From positions 31,051-95,050 of the forward strand of contig NZ_WUUL01000014.1 of assembly GCF_009831235.1 (NCBI RefSeq): DNA of 64,000 bases, read 5' to 3'. Of this stretch, positions 15,292 through 23,624 are shown piece by piece. How positions within the stretch are numbered: position 1 is the first letter of the stretch; every line of letters starts with the position of its first letter. A program made the translations under genes and the position numbers. Below the pieces are notes generated by a model. It did not search any database, had not been told where the DNA came from, and saw nothing but the letters and a program-made list of their open reading frames with translations. Origin of the DNA: Shimazuella alba (lineage in GTDB: Bacteria; Bacillota; Bacilli; Thermoactinomycetales; Thermoactinomycetaceae).

Positions 15292-16233
15292 GTGAAAATT
15301 GGTTATCGAATTTTAAAAACAGCTTTTGGAGCTGGCATTTCGATCGCTATCGCTCAACTACTTCAACTCACTTTTTATGCATCAGCTGGTACAGTTACTA
15401 TGTTGTGTATCCAACGGACAAGGAAAAAATCGTATGAAATCGCATGGCAACGTTTTTTAGCTTGTTTGATTGGTTTAAGTGTTGCAGCTGCTATGTTTAC
15501 TGTTTTTGGCTACCATCCTTGGACAATCATTCTTATTATCCTCATCAGCATTCCGTTGATGATTCGTTTTAAAGCGAAAGAAAGTGTTATTGCTAGTTCT
15601 GTTTTTATCTTCCATCTATATGTACTAAAACATATCACATGGTCATTGATCTTAAACGAATTAGCATTGATGGTAATCGGGGTAAGCGTTGCTCTCTTGT
15701 TAAATTTATTCATGCCAAGTGCTGATCAAGAGTTACGTCGATTTCAACAAAAGATCGAGGAAAATTTTCGGATCATTTTTCATGAGATGTCTCAGTATTT
15801 ACGTGTTGGAGATCATGATTGGAATGAAATGGAGATGGTGGAAACAGGTCGCTTGCTAAAAGAAGCGAAGGAGCGATCCGTCCACAATGTGGAAAATCGC
15901 TTTGATGAAGAGGAACTATGGTTTTATCGTTATTTCCAGATGCGAGATAAGCAATTTGATGTACTGGATCACTTGCTCCCACATATCACCTCTTTCCATC
16001 CCTATAGCGATCATGGAGAAAAACTCGCTGATTTTTTGGATGAAATAGCGGAAGGGATTCATTCTGGCAACACAGCTGAAGTCTATCTGGATAAGTTAGA
16101 CAAAATGAATGAAGAGTACCGAAAGATGCCTTTGCCTCAAACCGAAGAAGAATTTGATATGAGAGCAGTATTATTTCTGATTATGAATGAAATACGGCGT
16201 TATTTGACGATCAAAAAAAGTTTAGCAAAGTAA
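15292..16233 (+). CDS. Aromatic acid exporter family protein (YqjA-type)
   Basis: The N-terminal half has about five membrane segments beginning MKIGYRILKTAFGAGISIAIAQLL, the signature of the ArAE_1 family. The C-terminal half (about 150-313) is a soluble helical domain of the ArAE_1_C type. Such proteins are predicted exporters of aromatic carboxylic acids; the substrate here is not known. GTG 15292 is preceded by AAGGTGA. The length of 313 is normal for the family. Confidence 0.8.
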   Translation: MKIGYRILKTAFGAGISIAIAQLLQLTFYASAGTVTMLCIQRTRKKSYEIAWQRFLACLIGLSVAAAMFTVFGYHPWTIILIILISIPLMIRFKAKESVIASSVFIFHLYVLKHITWSLILNELALMVIGVSVALLLNLFMPSADQELRRFQQKIEENFRIIFHEMSQYLRVGDHDWNEMEMVETGRLLKEAKERSVHNVENRFDEEELWFYRYFQMRDKQFDVLDHLLPHITSFHPYSDHGEKLADFLDEIAEGIHSGNTAEVYLDKLDKMNEEYRKMPLPQTEEEFDMRAVLFLIMNEIRRYLTIKKSLAK

Positions 16234-16360
16234 GAAGAAAATAATAGATGCGACTTGGCATAAGGGTGTGTTCGACTGCTTTTATCTCAAATAAGATAAA
16301 TGAATGTTAGGTATAGATCATAGGATGAGAGAGATGGACAAGAGATGAGGAGGAACCTCT

Positions 16361-17929
16361 ATGGATCGTTTTCTTGGTGATGAAAATGAAAAATTAAGTA
16401 GCATGCTGCTAGCATTGAGTGAAGCGATGTGGAACGTAAATACAACCGGTGAAGAAAAATGGCAGAAAGCAGAGATGGAAGCGGAAAAAGCTTATCGGCA
16501 ATATGTTTCCAATAAAGAGCGTTTTGAGAAATTAAAAGTATTACAAAAGGAATCTGCACCAGACAGCCTAAATGCACGACAAGTAGAACGCTTATATCAA
16601 GATGCATTCTCGAACCAAATTTCACCCGAGATTATCCATGAACTTGTGCAACTATCATCGACCTTGAGCAATCAATTTAACACATTCCGGGCAAAAATAG
16701 ACAGCAAAGAAGTAACAGAGAATATGGTACGGGAAACACTTTTAAAAAGCACCGATGTAACACACCGAGAAAAAGTTTGGCATGCGAGTAAACAAATCGG
16801 GAAAGAAGTAGAAGAAGGTTTACTTCAACTCGTAAAACTTCGAAATAAAGCTGCGCAATCGCTCGGGTACAATGATCACTATGAGATGTCCTTTGAATTA
16901 GCAGAATTAAATTTAGAAGAAGTCTTTGCTATTTTTGAAGATCTGATCAAACAAACGGAAGAACCTTTTCGCCGAGTAAAAGCAGAGTTAGATGATGAAT
17001 TAAGACAGCAATATGGTATCACAGACAAAGTGTTATATCCTTGGCACTATCATGATCCATTTTTTCAAGAAGCCCCGTCTATCCCAGGAACAGATCTAAC
17101 TCCACAACTAGAAGGGAAAAATATCGAGCAACTCACGATTGATACTTTTTCTTCTTTAGGAATGGAGATCCGAGATCTATTGGTAAAAAGCGATTTATAC
17201 GAACGACCAAACAAAAACCAACATGCTTTTTGTTTGGATATGGATCGTCAGGGCGATGTGAGAGTTCTTTGCAATATTCAATCCAATCAATACTGGCTGG
17301 AAACGATGCTCCATGAATTTGGTCATGCAGTGTATGACAAATATGTAGACCGCAAGCTGCCTTTTATTATTCGTACTCATGCCCACATTTTCACAACAGA
17401 AGCAGTAGCAATGTTTTTTGGTCGCATGGCAAAAGAAGAAGAATGGTTACATAAATTTATGGGCTTATCTAAAGAGCAGTTAGCTTCTTGGATGCCATTG
17501 CAACAAAAGATGCAACAGCGGAAAATGTTGATCATGGCTCGATGGATTATGACATTTGTCTTCTTCGAAAGAGAGCTGTATCGCAATCCCGATCAAGATC
17601 TCAATAGACTATGGTGGAAACTGGTGAAAGATATTCAAGGAGTTGAGCCTCCAAACGATCAAGACTACCCACATTGGGCTGCAAAGATTCACTTTACGAT
17701 TGCTCCTGTTTACTACCAAAACTACTTGCTTGGTGAATTGATGGCTTCTCAGATGCATTACTACATTCAAGAGCATGTTTCTTCTGAAATATTTACGGAG
17801 CAAACCGGGCGATTTTTCATTGAGAAAGTATTCCAACCTGGAGATAAAACAGATTGGAGAGAATTGATTCAATCTGCTACGGGAGAGTCCTTAAATCCGG
17901 CATACTTTGTCAAACAATTTGTGTTATAA
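16361..17929 (+). CDS. M2-type zinc metallopeptidase (peptidyl-dipeptidase-like)
   Basis: The 522-residue, mostly helical product carries the gluzincin motif HEFGH (about residue 313) with the downstream Glu in TTEAVAMFFGR as third zinc ligand. The N-terminal region (EAMWNVNTTGEEKW) recalls the M2/angiotensin-converting family, and the overall shape is that of the M2/M3 clan. No signal peptide is seen, so it should be cytosolic. GAGGAGGA precedes ATG 16361. Its own terminator is 436 bases away because an orphan module sits in between. Confidence 0.82.
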   Translation: MDRFLGDENEKLSSMLLALSEAMWNVNTTGEEKWQKAEMEAEKAYRQYVSNKERFEKLKVLQKESAPDSLNARQVERLYQDAFSNQISPEIIHELVQLSSTLSNQFNTFRAKIDSKEVTENMVRETLLKSTDVTHREKVWHASKQIGKEVEEGLLQLVKLRNKAAQSLGYNDHYEMSFELAELNLEEVFAIFEDLIKQTEEPFRRVKAELDDELRQQYGITDKVLYPWHYHDPFFQEAPSIPGTDLTPQLEGKNIEQLTIDTFSSLGMEIRDLLVKSDLYERPNKNQHAFCLDMDRQGDVRVLCNIQSNQYWLETMLHEFGHAVYDKYVDRKLPFIIRTHAHIFTTEAVAMFFGRMAKEEEWLHKFMGLSKEQLASWMPLQQKMQQRKMLIMARWIMTFVFFERELYRNPDQDLNRLWWKLVKDIQGVEPPNDQDYPHWAAKIHFTIAPVYYQNYLLGELMASQMHYYIQEHVSSEIFTEQTGRFFIEKVFQPGDKTDWRELIQSATGESLNPAYFVKQFVL

Positions 17930-17930
17930 T
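17922..17930 (+). promoter_or_regulatory. Extended -10 promoter of the 17982-18311 orphan gene
   Basis: TGTTATAAT overlaps the stop codon of the M2 peptidase and lies about 50 bases before the orphan gene's ATG. No -35 element is well placed. Confidence 0.5.
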
Positions 17931-17981
17931 GCGACGGAAGGTAGACAAAAAGAACCTTCACCCAACTAACTAAGGGAAATA

Positions 17982-18311
17982 ATGAATACTAGCGTTGAAC
18001 CGAATTCTGTAAAGATGAAGGCATACAAGCTTTCTGGGGCTTGGCAAATGTACATTAGTCCGAAGCTTCCAAAGTCTCGACGACCTGTAATTAATAAAAA
18101 CTCTGCTCCTAACCATCGAGGAGAAAGTAGCGGTGCAGAGGGTACACCGGTCATCATTCGGCACTGTTATGACCTTGTACGAAAGGAAAATGAAATTACG
18201 TTTACCCTTCATAAGGGTGGTATGGTTCAGGTGGGCGATACCACCCAGTATTGTGCAGGTGGTGGAGATACTTACGTAACAATTCGTGCGACCAACGAGA
18301 AGTTTGATTAA
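17982..18311 (+). CDS. Short orphan gene of unknown function (module 6)
   Basis: The 109-residue product starts MNTSVEPNSVKMKAYKLSGAW and ends with a probable beta-rich half (ITFTLHKGGMVQVGDTTQYC). No family is recognised. AAGGGA stands 6 bases before the ATG. A perfect 12-bp hairpin follows 9 bases after the stop. The module lies between the peptidase gene and a second terminator (18365-18394) that most likely belonged to the peptidase. Confidence 0.68.
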   Translation: MNTSVEPNSVKMKAYKLSGAWQMYISPKLPKSRRPVINKNSAPNHRGESSGAEGTPVIIRHCYDLVRKENEITFTLHKGGMVQVGDTTQYCAGGGDTYVTIRATNEKFD

Positions 18312-18320
18312 TCCCTGATT

Positions 18321-18348
18321 CCGAGTGGTGTTAAAAAACACCACTCGG
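18321..18348 (+). terminator. 12-bp perfect hairpin after the 17982-18311 gene
   Basis: CCGAGTGGTGTT and AACACCACTCGG pair perfectly around an AAAA loop. Confidence 0.75.
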
Positions 18349-18364
18349 ATGACCATATGAAATT

Positions 18365-18394
18365 AACCTAGAAGCTATACCTTCTAGGTTTTTT
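18365..18394 (+). terminator. Intrinsic terminator, probably of the M2 peptidase gene
   Basis: AACCTAGAAG and CTTCTAGGTT pair perfectly around a 6-nt loop and are followed by Ts. It resembles the backbone terminators in this window (T-tailed, AT-rich). Confidence 0.8.
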
Positions 18395-18447
18395 GATGTT
18401 TATAAATGGAAAAATGAATTCAGTAAATCCAGTAAAGCATAAAATCA

Positions 18448-18476
18448 TTTACAAACCGATAGTCGGTATATATAAT
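18448..18476 (+). promoter_or_regulatory. Promoter with embedded TetR operator
   Basis: TTTACA (18448-18453) and TATAAT (18471-18476) are 17 bases apart. The spacer holds the perfect palindrome ACCGA-TAG-TCGGT (18455-18467), a typical TetR-family operator. A bound repressor would block polymerase, so the downstream tetR-doxX pair is probably self-regulated. Confidence 0.8.
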
Positions 18477-18499
18477 AGATAAGAGCAGGAGGAAAATTT

Positions 18500-19093
18500 A
18501 TGAAGCAAGAAGAAAGACGTTCCCAAACAAAAAAATTATTATTAGATACTGTAAAATCACTTATTCAAACAAAAGGATGCAATCTAGTCACAATGGCTGA
18601 CATCATGGAGCTATCCGGTTTATCCAAAGGAGCTATCTTTCATTATGTAAAAAGCAAGGATGAGTTATTTGCTTGGGTACTACAGGATCGGTTGGAACAA
18701 ATAAATATGCAGTTTACCCAAAATGTAGACAGTAGTAATCCCACTTTTGAGCAGCCAATGGAGCAAATCGCAAATCATTTGTGGCAGCTGGAAGACGACA
18801 GCGATATAGCTAATCAGGTTTTGATTTATCTCATGAGCAAAGCACAACTACCCTTTGTTTCTAAAGTATTAACACAATTTTATGAACAGTCTATTTCGTA
18901 TTCCGAAAGATGGATTAAAGAAGGGCAATCACATGGAGTGATTTCAAAAGAGTTACATGCAACCAAAAAAGCTGAAATGTTTGTGCTGTTATCTTTTGGG
19001 TTCCGTTTACGATCTACCATCCAAACAACGGATGAAAGTTTTGGAATACAAGACTACATCTCGTTTATCCATCAACAACTGCAAGGAAAATAG
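18500..19093 (+). CDS. TetR-family transcriptional regulator
   Basis: The 197-residue product has the N-terminal helix-turn-helix of TetR repressors (TMADIMELSGLSKGAIFHYVKSKDELF, about residues 32-58) and a helical ligand-binding domain. AGGAGG precedes ATG 18500. The operator-bearing promoter lies 24 bases upstream. The DoxX gene begins 17 bases after its stop codon, so the regulator most likely controls itself and doxX. The ligand is unknown. Confidence 0.9.
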   Translation: MKQEERRSQTKKLLLDTVKSLIQTKGCNLVTMADIMELSGLSKGAIFHYVKSKDELFAWVLQDRLEQINMQFTQNVDSSNPTFEQPMEQIANHLWQLEDDSDIANQVLIYLMSKAQLPFVSKVLTQFYEQSISYSERWIKEGQSHGVISKELHATKKAEMFVLLSFGFRLRSTIQTTDESFGIQDYISFIHQQLQGK

Positions 19094-19110
19094 AGTACGG
19101 AGGGGTTAAT

Positions 19111-19545
19111 ATGGCACCATTTATAGCATTGGTGGTATCTTTTGTCTTTTTTCGAACAATAGGTTTTGCTGGGGTCGATTACTTTAATGAGTGGCACACT
19201 TCTCTGCAAGTAGCAGTCGCGATGATGTTTTTGTTAACTGCTTCTGCGCATTGGGGAAAACGAAGAGAAGATTTGATTCGCATGGTTCCTACTTCTTTTC
19301 CAAGGCCAGACATCTTGGTTACAGTGACAGGTTGGCTAGAGATAATAGGTGCAATTGGTATCGTAATTCCTCAAACATCCATGTTTGCTTCTCTAGGTTT
19401 AGCCATTATGTTGATCGCAATGTTTCCGGCTAATATAAGAGCAGCACGAGAAGGTTTAACAATTGGAGGGAAACCTACGCCAAAAATAGTAGCTCGTACT
19501 CTATTACAGATCATATTTTTGATAGCGGTATTATTAGCTGGTTAG
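19111..19545 (+). CDS. DoxX family membrane protein
   Basis: The 144-residue product has four hydrophobic helices with the DoxX-like pattern (RTIGFAGVDYF, AVAMMFLLTASAHWG, GWLEIIGAIGIVIPQT, PANIRAAREG). DoxX-type proteins are small membrane proteins linked to redox or stress responses. It follows the TetR gene directly and shares its promoter. Confidence 0.8.
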   Translation: MAPFIALVVSFVFFRTIGFAGVDYFNEWHTSLQVAVAMMFLLTASAHWGKRREDLIRMVPTSFPRPDILVTVTGWLEIIGAIGIVIPQTSMFASLGLAIMLIAMFPANIRAAREGLTIGGKPTPKIVARTLLQIIFLIAVLLAG

Positions 19546-19558
19546 GTTGAAGGGGTTT

Positions 19559-19585
19559 GTCGCTGTTCTTATTCAGAACAGCGAC
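19559..19585. terminator. 11-bp perfect hairpin 3' of the 19602-19913 gene and of doxX
   Basis: GTCGCTGTTCT and AGAACAGCGAC pair perfectly around a 5-nt loop. It lies between two convergent genes. Confidence 0.7.
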
Positions 19586-19601
19586 GATTGGAATTGGGGA
19601 G

Positions 19602-19913
19602 TTAACGCTCTAGTTTTGCAATCATTTGTTGAAGTGAGGTTCGCATCGCTTCAACATGATTGCTCCAGCTTGACTTCGGTCCAATCTCTCGCAGGTGTTT
19701 GATGAATCTGAGAAAAACAGTTGCATCCAATCCGGGAGGTCGTTGGTTTTCTGGTGAGCTCCAGATTGGTTCCAAGGTTTTGAGTATAAGATCCAATCCA
19801 CCTCTAGTGATGGGATCAAGCTTATGCCTGTTAGGCCATTGTGGTGACAACTTACTCAGTTGTGAAGCAGCTTCTTCTAGCAGTTTTACACCATCTTGGT
19901 TAGAAAGAGACAT
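19602..19913 (-). CDS. Short orphan gene of unknown function (module 7)
   Basis: The 103-residue product starts MSLSNQDGVKLLEEAASQL and is probably a helical soluble protein. No family is recognised. ATG 19913 has GGGAAAA ahead and a clear promoter upstream; the longer frame to 19982 would begin inside that promoter. An 11-bp hairpin follows the stop. It is convergent to doxX. Confidence 0.68.
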   Translation of the reverse strand: MSLSNQDGVKLLEEAASQLSKLSPQWPNRHKLDPITRGGLDLILKTLEPIWSSPENQRPPGLDATVFLRFIKHLREIGPKSSWSNHVEAMRTSLQQMIAKLER

Positions 19914-19950
19914 ATTATTTTCCCAATTCAGCCTGTGTGACTTGTAAGTT

Positions 19951-19979
19951 ATTATATAGAAAATATTTTTTTGGAACAA
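19951..19979 (-). promoter_or_regulatory. Promoter of the 19602-19913 orphan gene
   Basis: Reading the minus strand, TTGTTC (19979-19974) and TATAAT (19956-19951) are 17 bases apart. Confidence 0.7.
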
Positions 19980-20151
19980 CATTCGTAAAGGAATGGAGGG
20001 GAGGACGAACCAATTTCTACTTTTAATCGGTTTGTTTCTTTACACAGAAAGAAATCACTCGATTACCGTCCCATGAATAAGTATTTTTCATAAATGATAT
20101 GATCTTTAAAAAAACGCAGCGACCGATCTATGTCTTTTTTCAGAAAGAATA

Positions 20152-20367
20152 TCAATTGGTCGATTTATACTTAGGAGAAAATCCAGCTCGCTTAGCTAGG
20201 TCCAAATTGAGTAGGTGTTCGCTTGATCTAGATCGTTTTTTTGCAATGCTGGTTCTGCCGGTCTTGGGGAGCAAGGTGAGGTATCCGCAGACGGCGGTCG
20301 CCATTATTTTTTTGTATTCAGAAGACCGAATATGTTCGTCTTTGACAGTCTTCTCTATATATCCCAT
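20152..20367 (-). CDS. Uncertain 71-codon open frame in a decayed region
   Basis: The minus-strand frame reads MGYIEKTVKDEHIRSSEYKKIM... and ends ...AGFSPKYKSTN. A GAGGAG abuts the ATG with no proper spacing. The overlapping plus-strand frame is less protein-like. It could be a remnant of a mobile gene. The surrounding 19.98-21.14 kb shows no other intact gene, so this is listed with low confidence. Confidence 0.25.
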   Translation of the reverse strand: MGYIEKTVKDEHIRSSEYKKIMATAVCGYLTLLPKTGRTSIAKKRSRSSEHLLNLDLAKRAGFSPKYKSTN

Positions 20368-20538
20368 CTCCTCATAGTTGTATGAGCCAAATATAGGGCT
20401 CTTCCTTCATTTCTATTAGGTCTCAAAAGCATATCAACTACAAAGGGCATAAGGGATATTGCCAACAAGGGAGTTTCATCAAAAAAATAGGCAACGGATG
20501 GAACGATCTTGTTTCTTTATGACGTATAAAATAAAAAA

Positions 20539-20553
20539 CACCTGTGTCAGGTG
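20539..20553 (-). terminator. Short hairpin downstream of the decayed module at 20626-20840
   Basis: CACCTG and CAGGTG pair around TGT. On the minus strand it is followed by a run of Ts. Confidence 0.5.
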
Positions 20554-20625
20554 CCTAAGTGATTGATCCTCAAAACCTAAACCATTTATCCTAAGTATAC
20601 TTCTAGTTGAGATTCACCTATATTT

Positions 20626-20840
20626 CTACTTCAAGCGCTTGACCTCACACACGTCAGTCATCGTGTTCATATCTCGGAGAGTTCGCGGCTGGTTAATCTT
20701 GAGATCCACCACATTGTCCAGCATTTCCTTATTTTTGATGATCGACACACCAAAATTGGTAATGTAGAGGATATAGCCTTCAGCTAGTAATTTTAAGATG
20801 GGACTTGATTTCCCATCGCTTGAACAGCAACCTTAGGCAT
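20626..20840 (-). pseudogene. Frameshifted orphan gene (module 8)
   Basis: On the minus strand AAAGGA precedes an ATG (20840) that opens MPKVAVQAMGNQ... but stops after 15 codons. A second frame then carries a coherent stretch (SSPILKLLAEGYILYITNFG ... DVCEVKRLK) to a TAG at 20626. A frameshift near 20800-20830 would join them into a protein of about 70 residues. Codons (AAG, CTC, GTG, CGC) are like the other orphan modules. Confidence 0.5.
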
Positions 20841-21140
20841 GCGGAAATCCTTTCGTCGGAAGACAGATAGTTCTGTCTAATTGTATTCTAGCACAGACAT
20901 AGTAATCTTCCTATCTACCTGATCACCTTCATGCCTCCTATTTATTCACTCTGTATGGGGTAGGGAGACGAATGAAAGCACAAACATATCAACTTAAGCT
21001 TTCGCACAGGGGAAGAGATCATTGGTGTAAAAATGAATTGGCAATTATCGGCTGAAAGGGTAATGCAAAATAGAGATACTTGGAAAGATGTGGGAAGAGT
21101 TGAATCGAACTATTCCGCTCAATAAAAGATAAAATAAAAT
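20841..21140. other. Intergenic stretch without a convincing gene
   Basis: Between the decayed module and the ubiX terminator I see only very short frames, for example a 30-codon frame from 21033, with no good signals. Confidence 0.4.
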
Positions 21141-21165
21141 AAATCCCCTTATAAACAGGGGATTT
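21141..21165 (-). terminator. Terminator of ubiX
   Basis: AAATCCCCT and AGGGGATTT pair around a 7-nt loop just past the minus-strand stop, with A-rich plus-strand sequence beyond that reads as Ts. Confidence 0.75.
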
Positions 21166-21171
21166 TCCTTC

Positions 21172-21744
21172 TTATTTATTTTCGCCCCAACGTTCTACCG
21201 TACCTGTATCAATCCCAAATAGATCTAGAGCTCGTCCCACGGTATGGTTGATAATATCTTCTAAGGAGCGTGGACGAATATAAAAAGCAGGCACCGGAGG
21301 GGCGATGATGCCGCCGCTTTCTGTGATTGCAAGCATATTTTTGATGTGCGAAGTTGTAAGAGGTGTTTCCCGAAGGAGAAGGACTAATTTTCTTCGTTCT
21401 TTTAAAGCTACATCAGCAGCACGTGTTAAAAGGTTATCTGTAATAGTGTGCGCAATAGCAGACATTGTTTTAATGGAACAAGGAGCTACGATCATCCCCA
21501 TCGTATGAAAGGATCCGCTTGATATGGCTGCACCGACATCTTGGATGCCATAATTCACATCTGCTAACTTGCGCAATTCTTTTACCGACATATCAGTTTC
21601 ATAGTGGAGTGTCATTTCAGCTGCTTTGGAAATAACCAAGTGACTTTCGATTTCTAGTTTTCGTAATACCTCTAATATGCGAATGCCATAAATAACTCCA
21701 GTTGCTCCACTTATGCCGACAATTAAACGTTTTTGGTTACTCAT
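21172..21744 (-). CDS. ubiX: UbiX-family flavin prenyltransferase
   Basis: The 190-residue product starts KRLIVGISGATGVIYGIRILEVL, the flavin-binding P-loop-like motif of UbiX/PAD1. It also has the conserved core APCSIKTMSAIAHTITDNLLTRAADVALKERRKLVLLLRETPL. The enzyme makes prenylated FMN, cofactor of UbiD-type decarboxylases. No ubiD partner is visible in the window, so the target decarboxylase is unknown; BsdB-type use for phenolic acids is possible. Confidence 0.9.
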   Translation of the reverse strand: MSNQKRLIVGISGATGVIYGIRILEVLRKLEIESHLVISKAAEMTLHYETDMSVKELRKLADVNYGIQDVGAAISSGSFHTMGMIVAPCSIKTMSAIAHTITDNLLTRAADVALKERRKLVLLLRETPLTTSHIKNMLAITESGGIIAPPVPAFYIRPRSLEDIINHTVGRALDLFGIDTGTVERWGENK

Positions 21745-21861
21745 ATTTGATCCTCTTTCGTATATGTAGATGTATTGCTATTATAACAACAAATAGCAAA
21801 GAGGATTTTTTCTTTTACTAGTAAAAATAATGGAAATATTATATTCATAAGAAAATAAAAG

Positions 21862-21890
21862 AGACGTACTTGCCTATAAGGCAGACGTCT
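21862..21890 (-). terminator. Terminator of the 59-residue gene
   Basis: AGACGT/ACGTCT with an inner TGCC/GGCA stem, followed on the minus strand by a T-rich stretch. It overlaps the stop codon. Confidence 0.65.
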
Positions 21891-22068
21891 ATGGATCGAA
21901 TCGTGCACGAAATATGATCCTTGTTTCTGGTAGTGATATCAAAGGGACAACTGGTTCCTCGAGTACTTCTTCTTCCTCATCTAAAAAATGACTCATATAA
22001 ATCCATTCCGGTTGTATCATCCCAAGTGCTATCCAGTACTTATTGGTAGCGGATTCTTTTAAAGTCAT
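21889..22068 (-). CDS. 59-residue acidic protein of unknown function
   Basis: The minus-strand frame starts MTLKESATNKYWIALGMIQPEW, contains a Glu run (DEEEEVLEEP) and ends IIFRARFDP. AAGGAAAA precedes the ATG and a hairpin terminator ends the unit, which supports real expression. The family is not recognised. Codon use resembles the backbone. Confidence 0.6.
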   Translation of the reverse strand: MTLKESATNKYWIALGMIQPEWIYMSHFLDEEEEVLEEPVVPLISLPETRIIFRARFDP

Positions 22069-22173
22069 GATGTTTTTCCTTATCTATTTTTTTAGATAAT
22101 AGGGTAAATTTAAGAATAACAATTAACCTATGCCTTTCGCAGTATATGCAAGGAGGCTTGGGATGATGAAAAT

Positions 22174-23547
22174 TTATTTTGGTTGATCATAAGCGAAACG
22201 AAGCCATTTTGGATAATGATTTTTTAAGATCCCTGCTGCGCCTTTCCCCCATCCTAAAGGATATCCATCTACCGTAACTAACGTCCAACCTTTTTTTGTA
22301 GTTGGTACTGTTTCCCCTTGCAAAAAACGGTATAGTTCAGAATCAGTACTACGATAAGATTGAACCTGATTGACGCTTATTGGATCAAGAGTCATCGCTA
22401 AAGCGTGAGACGGGATAAAACGACCTTTGCGGATTTCGCCTAAGTATCTTCCTGGTTGAGCCACTTTGCACTTATCCAATGATGGTAACCCAATAGGTGA
22501 TTCGTATAAATGATCTCCATAAAGTAGCAAAGAACCGGATAAAGGAATAGGGTCCTTGACATGATCACGAATAAAGGAATCCCATAATTGACCTATTTGT
22601 CTTGGAATACGAGGGTATTTCATGGTTTTTGCTGGCTTTATTTCTTCTATTTCGCTATCATTTTTCTGTAAAACGGCAACAAAATGTCCTTCTCCTCGAA
22701 GGAGATGAGGCCAAAGTCTTCCCACTTGTGATGTAGAAGATGTTAACCCAGCTTGAAAATACTCATGATTGGGTACATCGAGTAGGTGAAATTCAGGGTG
22801 TGTTTGGAGAAAATGTTCTAACGTATATTCATTTTCCCGACGGTTAAAGGTACACGTAGAGTATACAAGCCGTCCACCAGGCTTTAACATTTTGGCTGCT
22901 TCTGTTAGGATATATTGCTGGAGGTCGGCACATTTTTCACTGTTTTTGATGCTCCAGTGTTCACATGCTTCTGGGTCTTTGCGAAACATTCCTTCTCCGG
23001 AGCATGGAGCATCTACCAAGATTCGATCGAAGAAAGCCGGAAAACGATTGCTAAAGCGATGAGGCTGTTCATTTAAAACTACTGCATTGGTTACTCCAAG
23101 ACGTTCGAGATTACTTATTAATGCTTTGCAGCGTTTTCCATCCACTTCATTTGCTATTAATAAACCAGAACCGTTTAATTTTGCAGCAATTTGTGTCGTT
23201 TTTCCTCCCGGAGCTGCACATAGATCCAGTATTTTCTCACCAGGAAGTGGCTGAAGAGCTTCAACTGGAGCCATTGCGCTAGCTTCTTGGATATAATAAA
23301 GACCAGCAGCATGATAAACATGTTTACCTGGACGGGATTCAGGTGAAAAATAAAACCCATTTGCACACCAAGGAATAGGTTCCAATGCAAAAGGTATCAT
23401 ATTGAGTAGGTTTTTTGGTGAAACTTTCATGGAATTCGTTCGTAAACTTTTGACGGCTGGTTGATTGTAAGAAGCGATAAATGGATCAAATGAATCCGCT
23501 AATTCTTTTTTTATTTCTGTTATGAAATCTATTGGTAGTACAGTCAT
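22174..23547 (-). CDS. RsmF-type rRNA cytosine-C5 methyltransferase (NOL1/NOP2/Sun family)
   Basis: The 457-residue product shows the m5C methyltransferase order: AdoMet-binding ILDLCAAPGGKTTQIAAKL (about residue 105), DRILVDAPCSGEGMFRKDPEA with the PCSGEG Cys, and GGRLVYSTCTFNRRENE with the catalytic TC. The C-terminal PUA-like extension (about 300-457) fits the RsmF/YebU group. AGGAG precedes the ATG at 23547. It is divergent from the nucleobase permease. Confidence 0.9.
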   Translation of the reverse strand: MTVLPIDFITEIKKELADSFDPFIASYNQPAVKSLRTNSMKVSPKNLLNMIPFALEPIPWCANGFYFSPESRPGKHVYHAAGLYYIQEASAMAPVEALQPLPGEKILDLCAAPGGKTTQIAAKLNGSGLLIANEVDGKRCKALISNLERLGVTNAVVLNEQPHRFSNRFPAFFDRILVDAPCSGEGMFRKDPEACEHWSIKNSEKCADLQQYILTEAAKMLKPGGRLVYSTCTFNRRENEYTLEHFLQTHPEFHLLDVPNHEYFQAGLTSSTSQVGRLWPHLLRGEGHFVAVLQKNDSEIEEIKPAKTMKYPRIPRQIGQLWDSFIRDHVKDPIPLSGSLLLYGDHLYESPIGLPSLDKCKVAQPGRYLGEIRKGRFIPSHALAMTLDPISVNQVQSYRSTDSELYRFLQGETVPTTKKGWTLVTVDGYPLGWGKGAAGILKNHYPKWLRFAYDQPK

Positions 23548-23624
23548 GTAGCTTTTCTCCTATTAAAAGTAAAATTAGATGTGGACATACTTTTTATCTT
23601 ATCAAAAATTCGGGAGGGTATGAT

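Noticed and set aside
20099..20377. Plus-strand 92-codon frame
   Set aside because: It overlaps a slightly better minus-strand frame, has no good start signal and reads like non-coding sequence.
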